Positions 44,721-52,777 of a stretch of 64,000 nucleotides of DNA are shown here, piece after piece. Source of the stretch: Phytoactinopolyspora limicola. GTDB lineage: Bacteria > Actinomycetota > Actinomycetes > Jiangellales > Jiangellaceae. Positions within the stretch are counted from its first letter, which is position 1. Each line of letters starts with the position of its first letter. The notes beneath the pieces were generated by a model, which did not search any database, was not told the origin of the DNA, and saw nothing but the letters and a program-made list of their open reading frames with translations. Location of the stretch: assembly GCF_011320225.1 (NCBI RefSeq), contig NZ_JAAOEN010000012.1, forward strand, positions 85,716 through 149,715, read 5' to 3'. Position numbers and translations under genes: made by a program.

Positions 44721-45533
44721 TCAACGTTGAGACTGGCCGGAAGCTTGCGCCAGCATGAATTCGGTCACCGGACTGAATTGCGCGGGTGTGAAGTTGTCCT
44801 CGATGCACAGCAGGTGGTGGTGCCGGCCACGGGCCCGCGCCAGCGGCAGGGCGACATCGTTCGCGTCGGCGATCGACAACGTGTCGATGCCGGCTTCGAT
44901 CGCGGCTCCGGCCATTCCGTGATCGGCGATCACCAGATCGACCCGCTGATCTCTGGCCGCCAGCGCCGCCAGCATCACCTCCATGTAGTCGGGCCGGTGG
45001 GTGTGCAGGATGGCTTCGTTGTCGAAGGCGCAGGCGACTCCCGACACGAACCGGATGCCGGACTCCCCGGCCGCGTGGGTGTCGGTGGCGGTGTCCAGGC
45101 GGTGGTCGTCGAGTGGGCGCACCACCTGGTTGCCGGCCGCCCGCAACGCACCGGCCAGCTCGGCGTAATGCTCCAGCAGCCCGGTGGGATGGCCGGTCGC
45201 CAGCAACACCACCGCCCCGCCCGTCCGCAGCAGCGACGCCAGGGCCGAGGCATGTGCCTGAATGCCGACCATCGTGTGGCCGGGGTCGATGTAGCCGACG
45301 TCGGGGTCACCGCCGTCGATGCTGTCGCCGATGGCACCTTTGACCGCGGCGACCACCTCGTCGAGGGTCGCGGTGCGCCAGTCGCTCAGGCCGAAGGTGT
45401 AGTTGGGGTTGCCGTCCAGGGTCTTGTGGGCATAGGCCAGCGACTGCCGCCGGGTGGTGCGGACCTGCCCCGCGAGGCTACGTTCCACCAGGACGTCGAG
45501 CAGGGCCATGGCTGTCGAGTTGGTCGCCATCAC
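44721..45533 (-). CDS. Actinobacterial phosphatase-family protein
   Basis: Cytoplasmic 270 aa protein that resembles the actinobacterial 'Phosphatase' family (PF15698). Landmarks are VGYIDPGHTMVGIQAHAS, VLLATGHPTGLLEHY and VIADHGMAGAAIEAG, rich in Asp/His suited to metal binding. The assignment is from memory of the family, not a search. It lies six bases after the importer ATPase gene, suggesting that it acts on the imported compound. Two start codons (45533, 45530) are possible. Confidence 0.72.
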   Translation of the reverse strand: MMATNSTAMALLDVLVERSLAGQVRTTRRQSLAYAHKTLDGNPNYTFGLSDWRTATLDEVVAAVKGAIGDSIDGGDPDVGYIDPGHTMVGIQAHASALASLLRTGGAVVLLATGHPTGLLEHYAELAGALRAAGNQVVRPLDDHRLDTATDTHAAGESGIRFVSGVACAFDNEAILHTHRPDYMEVMLAALAARDQRVDLVIADHGMAGAAIEAGIDTLSIADANDVALPLARARGRHHHLLCIEDNFTPAQFSPVTEFMLAQASGQSQR

Positions 45534-45539
45534 GGGCGG

Positions 45540-46670
45540 TCAGTGGGCCGCGGCCGCGGCGAGTTCGGCTCGGGCCGCTGGTGGCCGCGCGGACGGACCG
45601 GCTCGCAGATAACCGCGGGCCGCGCCGCTGTCGAACAGCAGCCGCGCCGGCGTCCCGGCGGGCCACCCGCCCTGCCCCGAATGGACCATCACCACGTCGT
45701 CGCCGACGTCGACCAGGGTGCGGACCATGGGGCCGAGAAACTGTTCGTCGCGCACCACCCCGGACAACACCTGCACACCTGGGGCCGGCTCGGCGGCGTC
45801 GTCGGGTATCAGTCGGAAGTCTTCCGGACGTACCGACACGTCCACCGCGGCGCCAGCTGTCACCGCCGACGCGGTGGTACCTGGTGTGACCCGCAACGAC
45901 ACCCCAGCCACGGCCACGTCCCATCCGTCGTCACTGGCGCGCACCAGTTCGGCGGCCAGCCAGTTGGTGACACCGACGAAGTCGGCGACGTATCCGCTGG
46001 CCGGGGCCTGGTAGATGTCGCGTCCGCTCCCGAGCTGTTCCAGCGAACCGTCCTTCATCACCGCGATCCGGTCGCCCAGCGCCAACGCCTCCTCTTGATC
46101 GTGGGTGACGTAGACGATGGTGGTCCCGGTGTCGCGCTGGATCTCCCGCAGCTGCGTGCGCAACTGGATGCGGGTCTTCGCGTCCAGGTTGGACAACGGT
46201 TCGTCCATGAGCAGCACGGACGGGCGGATAGCCAGCGCCCGCGCGACGGCGACCCGTTGTTGCTGGCCACCGGACAGCTCTCCTGGACGGCGGGCACCGA
46301 GCCCGCCCAGACCCACGAGGTCGAGGACCTCCGGAATCCGGTGTGCCCGCTCGGCTTTTCCGGTCCGTTGGGCCTTCAAACCGAACTCGATGTTCTCCGC
46401 CACCGTGAGATGCGGGAAGATCGCGTAGTCCTGGAAGACCATCGCGGTCGGCCGGGCGTCCGGTCCGTAACCGGCGACGTCGACGCCGTCGATCCGGATC
46501 CGGCCGCGGTCCGGCTGGATGAAGCCGGCGATCATCCGCAGCGTCGTGCTCTTCCCGCACCCGCTGGGCCCGAGGAGGCACAGGAACTCACCCCGGTGTA
46601 TCTCCAGGTTCAGGTCGTGGACGGCCTGTACGCCGTCGAACGACTTGTTCAGCGTGTCCAGTTCGATCAT
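45540..46670 (-). CDS. ABC importer ATPase (FbpC/PhnT type)
   Basis: ATPase of an iron/phosphonate/polyamine-type importer. Walker A is GPSGCGKST, the Q-loop VFQDYAIFPHLT, the signature LSGGQQQRVAVARAL and Walker B LLMDEPLSNLD. A TOBE domain covers about residues 290-350. The ATG at 46670 gives 376 aa. It is the third gene of a binding protein - permease - ATPase - phosphatase unit. The family alone cannot decide between iron and 2-aminoethylphosphonate. Confidence 0.9.
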   Translation of the reverse strand: MIELDTLNKSFDGVQAVHDLNLEIHRGEFLCLLGPSGCGKSTTLRMIAGFIQPDRGRIRIDGVDVAGYGPDARPTAMVFQDYAIFPHLTVAENIEFGLKAQRTGKAERAHRIPEVLDLVGLGGLGARRPGELSGGQQQRVAVARALAIRPSVLLMDEPLSNLDAKTRIQLRTQLREIQRDTGTTIVYVTHDQEEALALGDRIAVMKDGSLEQLGSGRDIYQAPASGYVADFVGVTNWLAAELVRASDDGWDVAVAGVSLRVTPGTTASAVTAGAAVDVSVRPEDFRLIPDDAAEPAPGVQVLSGVVRDEQFLGPMVRTLVDVGDDVVMVHSGQGGWPAGTPARLLFDSGAARGYLRAGPSARPPAARAELAAAAAH

Positions 46671-46735
46671 CGAGTCTCCGTAGGAAGGTCGTCCGTTGGT
46701 TCGGCACCGCCGCACGCGGGGTACGGGAACGGGTG

Positions 46736-48433
46736 TTATAGCTCGTACATACGCAGCTTCGATCCGAAGATCAGCTTGGCCAGTGCCAGCCCGGCGAAGC
46801 TGACCACCATCAACCCGGCCGCGACCCCGGTGGCGGCGCCCCATTGGCCGAACTCGGCCAGGTTGACGATGGTGGGTGCACCCAGCCCGATCCCCGGCGA
46901 CGTCAGGAAGATCACCGCGCTGAGTGTGTTGATGGCATGCAGGAAGCCGAAGACGAACGACGTCGTGAACGCCCCACCCAGCAGCGGGAACATGATCCGG
47001 CCGATCACACGTGCCCGCGACGCGCCGAGGTCGGTGGCGGCTTCGTCGATGGACGGACTGATCTGGTTGATCGTCGTCACCGCCGTGCGGTAACCCACGG
47101 GTATCGCCCGCACCACCATGACCAGCACGAGAATCAGCGCGGTCCCCGTCAGCGCGATCGGCGGTTCGTTGAAGGTGACCAGCCAAGACACACCGATCAT
47201 GGTGCCGGGGATCGCCGCGGGCAACACCGCCAGGCCGTCCATCACGCTGCGCCCGATCACCCGGGTCCGGTGAACGACGTACGCCGCGACCAGGGTGCTG
47301 ATCGTCGTGATGACGGCCGCCACCGTGGCGAACAACGCGGAGTTGCGGATGTCGTCCGCGCGGAGCAGCGCCGTCTCCCAGTGGTTCAGGGTCAGGCTCC
47401 AGTCGGCACCCCAGGCCCGGGTGAAGGAGCCGAGCAGGATGCTGCCGTAGATCAGCACCATGAGCACGCTGATCCCACTGAGCACGGTCACCAGAGTGCG
47501 CCGCACCACCGCGGGAAGCGGCATAGGTGGCAGGCTGCCGGTCTTCCCCGAAACGGTCACCGTCGCCCGCCGACGCAAGACCCGGCGCTGGATCCAGAAC
47601 AGGATGAGGGTGGGGACGAACAGCACCACACACAGCACGGCTGCCATACCGAAGTCCTGCCGGCCCACCGCCTGGACGTACGCCTCGACGGAGAGCACCC
47701 GATATCCGCCACCGATCAGCAGCGGATTCCCGAAGTCGGTGATCACGAACATCGCGACCAGCAGCAGCGCGTTCAGGATGGATGGGAACGCCAGCGGCAG
47801 GGTGACCCGCCGGAACGTCTGGAACCACGACCAGCCCAGGTCTCGGCTGGCCCACTCCAGCGTCGAGCCGATGTTCTTCAACGTCGGCAGGAGGGTGAGC
47901 GTCGCCAGTGGAAAGAACGCGAGCGACTGGACCAGCCACAACCCGCCGACCCCCAGGAGGCTGACATCCTGGCCGAACAGTTCGTGCGTGATCAGCCCAC
48001 GCCGCCCGAAGAGCAGCAAGACCGCCAGCCCAACGACGAACGGCGGCGAGATCAGCGGCAGCAGCGCCATCACCCGCAACACTCCCCGGCCCGGCACATC
48101 CGGCCGGCTCAGGGCATACGCGAACAGGAACCCGATGACGGTCGCGCTGAGGGTCGACGCCACCCCGATGGTGGCGGTGTTGATACTCGCCTCGGTGAAG
48201 CGAGACTCGGTCAGCCGGCTCCAGTCCGCGCCGTTGGGGACGAACAACAGGTAGAGGGTGGGCACCAGCACCAGCAGGCCGAGCAGCCCGCCGACGTAGA
48301 GGGCGAGTGTGCCGACGGTGATCCGGTCGGTCAGCGTGCGCCGTCGACTCCGCCGCTGCCAGTGGGGCTCGACGGCGGCGGAGCGAGCGGCGGACCCGGG
48401 GGCGTCGCTGGAACGTTTGATCGTGTCCGGCAT
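46736..48433 (-). CDS. ABC importer permease, two fused domains (FbpB/PhnU type)
   Basis: A 565 aa membrane protein with two MetI-like permease halves and about twelve membrane segments. EAA loops are seen as EWASRDLGWSWFQTFRRVTL near residue 195 and EAATDLGASRARVIGRIMFP near residue 475. This fused form is typical of iron(III) and 2-aminoethylphosphonate importers. It lies five bases downstream of the binding-protein gene. Confidence 0.92.
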   Translation of the reverse strand: MPDTIKRSSDAPGSAARSAAVEPHWQRRSRRRTLTDRITVGTLALYVGGLLGLLVLVPTLYLLFVPNGADWSRLTESRFTEASINTATIGVASTLSATVIGFLFAYALSRPDVPGRGVLRVMALLPLISPPFVVGLAVLLLFGRRGLITHELFGQDVSLLGVGGLWLVQSLAFFPLATLTLLPTLKNIGSTLEWASRDLGWSWFQTFRRVTLPLAFPSILNALLLVAMFVITDFGNPLLIGGGYRVLSVEAYVQAVGRQDFGMAAVLCVVLFVPTLILFWIQRRVLRRRATVTVSGKTGSLPPMPLPAVVRRTLVTVLSGISVLMVLIYGSILLGSFTRAWGADWSLTLNHWETALLRADDIRNSALFATVAAVITTISTLVAAYVVHRTRVIGRSVMDGLAVLPAAIPGTMIGVSWLVTFNEPPIALTGTALILVLVMVVRAIPVGYRTAVTTINQISPSIDEAATDLGASRARVIGRIMFPLLGGAFTTSFVFGFLHAINTLSAVIFLTSPGIGLGAPTIVNLAEFGQWGAATGVAAGLMVVSFAGLALAKLIFGSKLRMYEL

Positions 48434-48438
48434 GGCCT

Positions 48439-49479
48439 TCAGATGCCGTACCGGTCGGCGTACTCGGCCGAGACGTCGTCGCGCATCTCGCCGGCTTTCA
48501 CCGGGTCGTAGTCGACGAGGTCCAGGTCGGCCAGGTTCATCGCCCCGTCGGGCAGGTCGACGTCATCGCGGACCGGGTAGGACCGGACCAGGTCGACGAT
48601 CATCTGCGACGCGTCGCGACCCTGGAGCCATTCCACGAACTGCTCTCCGCCCTCGGGATTGGGGGCGTCGTCGACGAGCGCGTTGCCGGCGATCACGAGC
48701 CCGGTAGGGCTTGGGTAGACCAATTCGATGGGGAATCCGGCGTCGCGCACGTTGAGCAGGTCATGTGCGAACGACACCCCGGCGAGGTATTCACCCGTGG
48801 CGACCAACTGCGAGGGCGCTCCCCCGCTGTCGGTGTACTGGCCCACGAGTTCGTCGAAGCCGTCGAGATAGGTCCAGGCGGCGGCGTCATCGCCGTCGTG
48901 GCGGAAGATCTGGGTGGCGACGAACGTGTAGCCGGTGCCGGACAACGTGGGGTTCGGCATCACCACCTCACCCTCCAGTTCGGGGAGGAGGAGGTCATCC
49001 CAGGTCTGCGGGATGGGAGCGCCGCCGGTCTCCTCTTCCCAGCGCTCGGCGTGGACCCCCATCATGATCAGGATCAGCTCGTTGGCGTGCCAGTATCCGT
49101 CCGGGTCGACGAACCGGTCGTCGATCTCCGCGGCGGTCTCGGACTCGTAGGAGCGGATCAGGTTCTCCTCGGCCAACGGTCCGGTGTCGCCACTGGCCAG
49201 GCCGATGACGTCGGCGGCCGGGTTGCCTGCTTCGGCCTTCAGGCGGGCCAGCAGTTCACCGGCGCTCTGCCGGAGGACCTTGACCTCGATCCCCGATTCA
49301 CGCTCGAACGCCTCGGCTAGCCGCCGGGCCGGCTCCTCCGGCATCGGGGTGTACCAGGTGACCGACCCGCCGGAACCGCCGTCGCCGCCGCCGTCGGAAC
49401 CACATGCCACGGCGCCAACCGCGGTGAGCACGGTTGCGCCGACGAGAGCCAGATGCCTACGAAACAGCTTGGTGCGCAC
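48439..49479 (-). CDS. ABC importer binding lipoprotein (FbpA/PhnS type)
   Basis: Extracellular solute-binding lipoprotein, 346 aa. The signal peptide ends at a lipobox around Cys26 (AVACGSDGG), followed by a Gly/Asp linker. The mature part has the family-1/6 fold pattern: VTWYTPMPEEPARRL at the start, AEAGNPAADVIGLASGDTG, and a C-terminal GGEQFVEWLQ. The tyrosine cluster expected of iron-binding FbpA was not apparent, slightly favouring an organic phosphorus ligand. First gene of the importer unit. Confidence 0.88.
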   Translation of the reverse strand: MRTKLFRRHLALVGATVLTAVGAVACGSDGGGDGGSGGSVTWYTPMPEEPARRLAEAFERESGIEVKVLRQSAGELLARLKAEAGNPAADVIGLASGDTGPLAEENLIRSYESETAAEIDDRFVDPDGYWHANELILIMMGVHAERWEEETGGAPIPQTWDDLLLPELEGEVVMPNPTLSGTGYTFVATQIFRHDGDDAAAWTYLDGFDELVGQYTDSGGAPSQLVATGEYLAGVSFAHDLLNVRDAGFPIELVYPSPTGLVIAGNALVDDAPNPEGGEQFVEWLQGRDASQMIVDLVRSYPVRDDVDLPDGAMNLADLDLVDYDPVKAGEMRDDVSAEYADRYGI

Positions 49480-49584
49480 GTTAGACCGCCTTCTGTGTAT
49501 TCGACCGACATCGCGATCCGCCGCGGCTCGGCCGAATGAGAACGGCGCGCGGCGTCAACAAAAGGTTATCTTTTGTGCTTGAGT

Positions 49585-49645
49585 TGTCAATACCTCTTAT
49601 AGACCTTTGCCATACCTCTGCTGCTCCTACTGTGTACCTCTTGAC
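49585..49645 (-). promoter_or_regulatory. 11-bp repeat array next to a TTGACA -35 box (importer promoter)
   Basis: On the minus strand the heptamer AGAGGTA occurs at 49641-49635, 49619-49613 and 49597-49591, exactly 22 bases apart. The intervening 11-base positions hold AAAGGTC and a weak GTAGGAG. The last copy touches a perfect TTGACA (49590-49585) facing the binding-protein gene; the -10 is weak. Such 7+4 spacing is the pattern of PhoB/OmpR-family sites. A GntR/HutC-like core (7 of 8 bases) overlaps at 49597-49604. Confidence 0.72.
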
Positions 49646-49673
49646 GGAGTGGGAGGCATCGGCGCGGCTCAGC

Positions 49674-50456
49674 TCACTCGAGCAGACTCGCCCGGGCCAA
49701 CCCGTGGGGATGCCCGAGATCTTCGTGTGGCGTTGTGGTCAGATCCAGCTCGGCCGTGATCAAGTACCGGTCGCCCCGGAACAACGTCTGGGTGAACTCC
49801 ACCGGAGCGCCGTCATCGGTGCGCGTGATGGTCCGGAACAAGAACGCCGGCGAGTACGGCGGAACGTGCAGCTCCGACGTCTCCTCCGGGCTGACCACGG
49901 TTGGCTCCACGGTCTGCGTTCCAGTGGCGACCTTGAGCCCGTACCGGTCCTCGAGCACCTGGTAAAGGCTCCGGGTCTCGAGATCCTCGACCGGGAGGCC
50001 CGGGACGAGAGCATCCGGCAGATGTGTCGTGGCGATCGCCATCGGCTCGCCGTCGGCCAGCCGCAACCGGCGGATGACGAGCACCTGGTCGGACGGCGCG
50101 ATCTGCAACCGCCAACTGAGCCGAACCCCGGCGTCGGCCCGCTCGACACCCAGCACCTTAGTGGCCGGCGTCAGGCCGCGGCGCCGAATGCCGACCGAGA
50201 ACGACGACGCGGTGGGCGACTGCACCACGGTGGGACGCGCGACATAGGTACCACTGCCTTGGCGGCGGGTCAGGTAGCCATCACGGACGAGGTCGTCGAC
50301 CGCGCGGCGGACGGTCAGCCGGGAGACGCCGCAATCCTCGCCCAACGCCCGCTCCGGAGGGATCGGGTCGCCGACGTTCAGGTTCTCCAGCAGGCTCATG
50401 ATCCGGTCCCGGACCATGTCGTGTTTGTGCCCCCGCGGGGACGCTGCGGAGTTCAT
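49674..50456 (-). CDS. GntR/HutC-family regulator
   Basis: Transcription factor with an N-terminal GntR winged helix (RAVDDLVRDGYLTRRQGSGTYV near residue 60) and a C-terminal UTRA ligand-binding domain of about residues 100-245. Length is 260 aa, slightly longer than usual. It lies directly upstream of the importer genes on the same strand and probably controls them. PhnF/PhnR-type regulators of phosphonate genes belong to this subfamily, but the ligand is not known here. Confidence 0.9.
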   Translation of the reverse strand: MNSAASPRGHKHDMVRDRIMSLLENLNVGDPIPPERALGEDCGVSRLTVRRAVDDLVRDGYLTRRQGSGTYVARPTVVQSPTASSFSVGIRRRGLTPATKVLGVERADAGVRLSWRLQIAPSDQVLVIRRLRLADGEPMAIATTHLPDALVPGLPVEDLETRSLYQVLEDRYGLKVATGTQTVEPTVVSPEETSELHVPPYSPAFLFRTITRTDDGAPVEFTQTLFRGDRYLITAELDLTTTPHEDLGHPHGLARASLLE

Positions 50457-50569
50457 TCCCCTCCCGCGCTCGGCCTGATCTTCCTCTGTTCAGCTCGACT
50501 CTACGTCATACTAGCCAAATTGGTATTGATGACCCGCCGTTATGAGCGGCGGGTCATCACCCTGGTTGA

Positions 50570-51616
50570 TCAGTTCACGCTGACTTCCGCCCGGCCGCGC
50601 AACAGGTAGTGGTCGGAGTTCGGGCCGACGGGCAGCACCTCCGCCTCGACGTCGAGCACGTGGTCCGCGGAGACGAAGATGTAGTCGATCTTCTTCGGCC
50701 CCTCCGTCGGATGATCGAACGTCCGTACCCCCGATCGACACTCGCTCACCTGCTGCGCCACACACTCGTCGGTGAACCCGGCCGGGTTGAACATGTCGAG
50801 CTCGACGAACTCACCCACACCGTCGAGCGCATAGAAGGGGTTCATCTCCGGATCACCCGGCTCGGCGTTGAAATCCCCGCCCAGGATCACCAGCTGGTTA
50901 TTGCCGTACAGGTATCGGTCCACCTCCGCCGCCCACGTACTCAGCTGTTCCCACCGGGCCCGCGCCGCAGATCCGGTCCGCCCGGATCGCGGGTGCGCGA
51001 CACACACCCGGATGGTGCCCTGAGGAAACCCGGTGAGCCCGGCGTCGGCACACAGAGCCTTGGTCACCGTCGCGGTGCCGTAGTTGGTCTGGCTCAACAT
51101 GATGTCCTCGCGGTTCGTCAGGCTGTTCTTGGCGAGGAGCACCTGGCCGAACCTGAGCTGGTTCTGGGCGGCCAGTTCGGAGGTGTTGCCACCCGGCGGC
51201 GTGCAGGAATCGACCCTCGGCCGGGCGGCGACCCATTTGTAGTCGTACCCCTGGGGTGCGAGCTCGTCTCTGATATGGGTGTACTGCAGGTAGCAGACCT
51301 CGGTCAGCATGACGATGTCAGCGTCGTAGTCGAGAACCTCGTCGATCAAATATCCGGTCCGATCGACGATCTCCCCCGGATTGTCGCAGTGCGCCGCCGC
51401 GCCGCACAGGTTGTAATTAACCACCTTGATGTCGCCCACCGCCGCCGCCTCGACACCCACGTCCGGGCTGGTCAGCACGTAGTCGATCCGTGGATCCGGC
51501 TCCGGCGGGTCGGCCGGATCATCGGACGTGGTGCTCGCGCCGGCGTAGGCCACCGCGGACGCCGCCATAACAGCGGCAACGGCTGGAGCTCCCAGCCGGA
51601 GCAGAAGTCGATTCAT
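50570..51616 (-). CDS. Secreted endonuclease/exonuclease/phosphatase (EEP) family protein 1
   Basis: A 348 aa exported protein of the EEP superfamily (DNase I, sphingomyelinase, inositol phosphatase relatives). Signal peptide about residues 1-28 (ASAVAYAGASTTSDD). Catalytic landmarks are KVVNYNLCG, MLTEVCY, GGDFNAEPGD and a C-terminal NSDHYLL; Glu, Asp, Asn and His of the fold are all present. Its signal-peptide region is nearly the same as that of the neighbour at 51753-52700. Substrate unknown. Confidence 0.85.
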   Translation of the reverse strand: MNRLLLRLGAPAVAAVMAASAVAYAGASTTSDDPADPPEPDPRIDYVLTSPDVGVEAAAVGDIKVVNYNLCGAAAHCDNPGEIVDRTGYLIDEVLDYDADIVMLTEVCYLQYTHIRDELAPQGYDYKWVAARPRVDSCTPPGGNTSELAAQNQLRFGQVLLAKNSLTNREDIMLSQTNYGTATVTKALCADAGLTGFPQGTIRVCVAHPRSGRTGSAARARWEQLSTWAAEVDRYLYGNNQLVILGGDFNAEPGDPEMNPFYALDGVGEFVELDMFNPAGFTDECVAQQVSECRSGVRTFDHPTEGPKKIDYIFVSADHVLDVEAEVLPVGPNSDHYLLRGRAEVSVN

Positions 51617-51643
51617 TGCCCTCTCCCTTCCTCAGGCTCCCCC

Positions 51644-51738
51644 ACCGGTGATCGTTAGCGCTTTACTGCTCCACATATCCGGCATTTCGGATCGGGGAAG
51701 CCGCGGTCCGCGACCAGAAACCGCCAACGATCACCGGT
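51644..51738. repeat. Long imperfect class 2 hairpin between the EEP genes
   Basis: Outer arms 51644-51656 and 51726-51738 are exact (ACCGGTGATCGTT and complement). The 69-base interior carries only traces of the class 2 sequence (GACCAGAAA, CGCTTTA). It separates the two EEP genes and may be a decayed or expanded copy. Confidence 0.65.
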
Positions 51739-51752
51739 GAGGGCGACGACGG

Positions 51753-52700
51753 CTAGCGGCGTACCGTCAGATCGGCGACGACGGGCAGGTGGTCCGAGGC
51801 GTCAAGGTCGAGCACCTCGGCCGCGGTGACCTCGATGTCCGGAGTAGCGAGGACGAAGTCGATGCGACGGTCCGGGTTGCCGGCTCGGAACGTGTAGCCG
51901 TCGCCCTCCCCCATCTCCCATGCGTCGTCGAACACGTCGAACAGCGGAAGGATCTCCGGGCGATACACCACGCTGTCCGGTTCGATGGCGGCGTTGAGGT
52001 CACCCATCAGCACGGCCTTCTGTGCATCAGCACCAACGATGTCCAGCATCTCGGCGACCTGCGTGGTGCGGATGTCGGTGCCCAGCTGGGTGGCGCCGGC
52101 CTGGAGATGGGTGCTGAACACCCGCACGTGGGCACCCTTGACGTTGACCGTCACGTCGGCGAACCCGTGGATCGGCTTCACCTCACCGGCGTCCGGACCG
52201 CGCCCCACTCGCCGGGTCAGATCGTGATTCTCAGCCGCGATGATCGGATACTCGCTGAGCACCGCCAGACCAAACGCCCGCTGCTGCGCACCAGGCGGCG
52301 CCGGAATGTTGTCGTCACCACCCGGATCCTCCGGATCATAGTCCGGCTCGAAACTATAGATCGGCGCGAAGAACAGGTGCATATCCAGCAACTCGGCCAA
52401 CTCCGTGGCCTGATCCCGCAGATCACTACGGGTACTCCAATGCACATCCACCTCCTGCAACGCCACCACCTCAGCGCCACTCTCAGCAATACGATGCGCC
52501 ACGCGATGCACACTCACATCACCGTCGAGGCCGCGAGCATGGCCGATGTTGTACGTCATCACCCGCAACGGGATGTCTTTCGGCCCGGCAGCAGTGGCTG
52601 CGTCATCGGACGTCGTGCTCGCGCCGGCGTAAGCCACCGCGGAAGCAGTGATCAATGTGGCGGCGGCGGGGACAACGAGCCTTCGCAAGATTCGATTCAT
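51753..52700 (-). CDS. Secreted EEP-family phosphodiesterase protein 2
   Basis: Exported EEP protein, 315 aa. Signal peptide about residues 1-27 (SAVAYAGASTTSDD). Motifs are VMTYNIGHARG, VVALQEVDVHW, VLMGDLNAAIEPDS and a final ASDHLPVVADL, a complete catalytic set. The ATG at 52700 is chosen since an upstream in-frame start at 52760 would translate the palindrome at 52724-52773. Motif spelling is closer to sphingomyelinase/ceramide-type EEP enzymes than protein 1. Confidence 0.87.
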   Translation of the reverse strand: MNRILRRLVVPAAATLITASAVAYAGASTTSDDAATAAGPKDIPLRVMTYNIGHARGLDGDVSVHRVAHRIAESGAEVVALQEVDVHWSTRSDLRDQATELAELLDMHLFFAPIYSFEPDYDPEDPGGDDNIPAPPGAQQRAFGLAVLSEYPIIAAENHDLTRRVGRGPDAGEVKPIHGFADVTVNVKGAHVRVFSTHLQAGATQLGTDIRTTQVAEMLDIVGADAQKAVLMGDLNAAIEPDSVVYRPEILPLFDVFDDAWEMGEGDGYTFRAGNPDRRIDFVLATPDIEVTAAEVLDLDASDHLPVVADLTVRR

Positions 52701-52723
52701 CACACACTCCTGATCCTCTCCGG

Positions 52724-52773
52724 TGATCATTGGCTTTTGACTACCGGATCCGGTAGTCAAAAGCCAATGATCA
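52724..52773. terminator. Perfect 50-bp palindrome (class 1)
   Basis: Arms 52724-52748 and 52749-52773 are exact, with no spacer and the same CCGGATCCGG centre as 24730-24789. It lies between the HAD gene and EEP gene 2, five bases after the HAD stop. Compared with the other copy it differs by two neighbouring bases in each arm that stay complementary. Confidence 0.88.
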
Positions 52774-52777
52774 TGGC

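Noticed and set aside
44481..47093. An 870-codon plus-strand open frame opposite the importer genes
   Set aside because: It covers four recognised minus-strand genes in antisense; its composition (His/Arg/Gly/Gln) is an artefact of codon bias.
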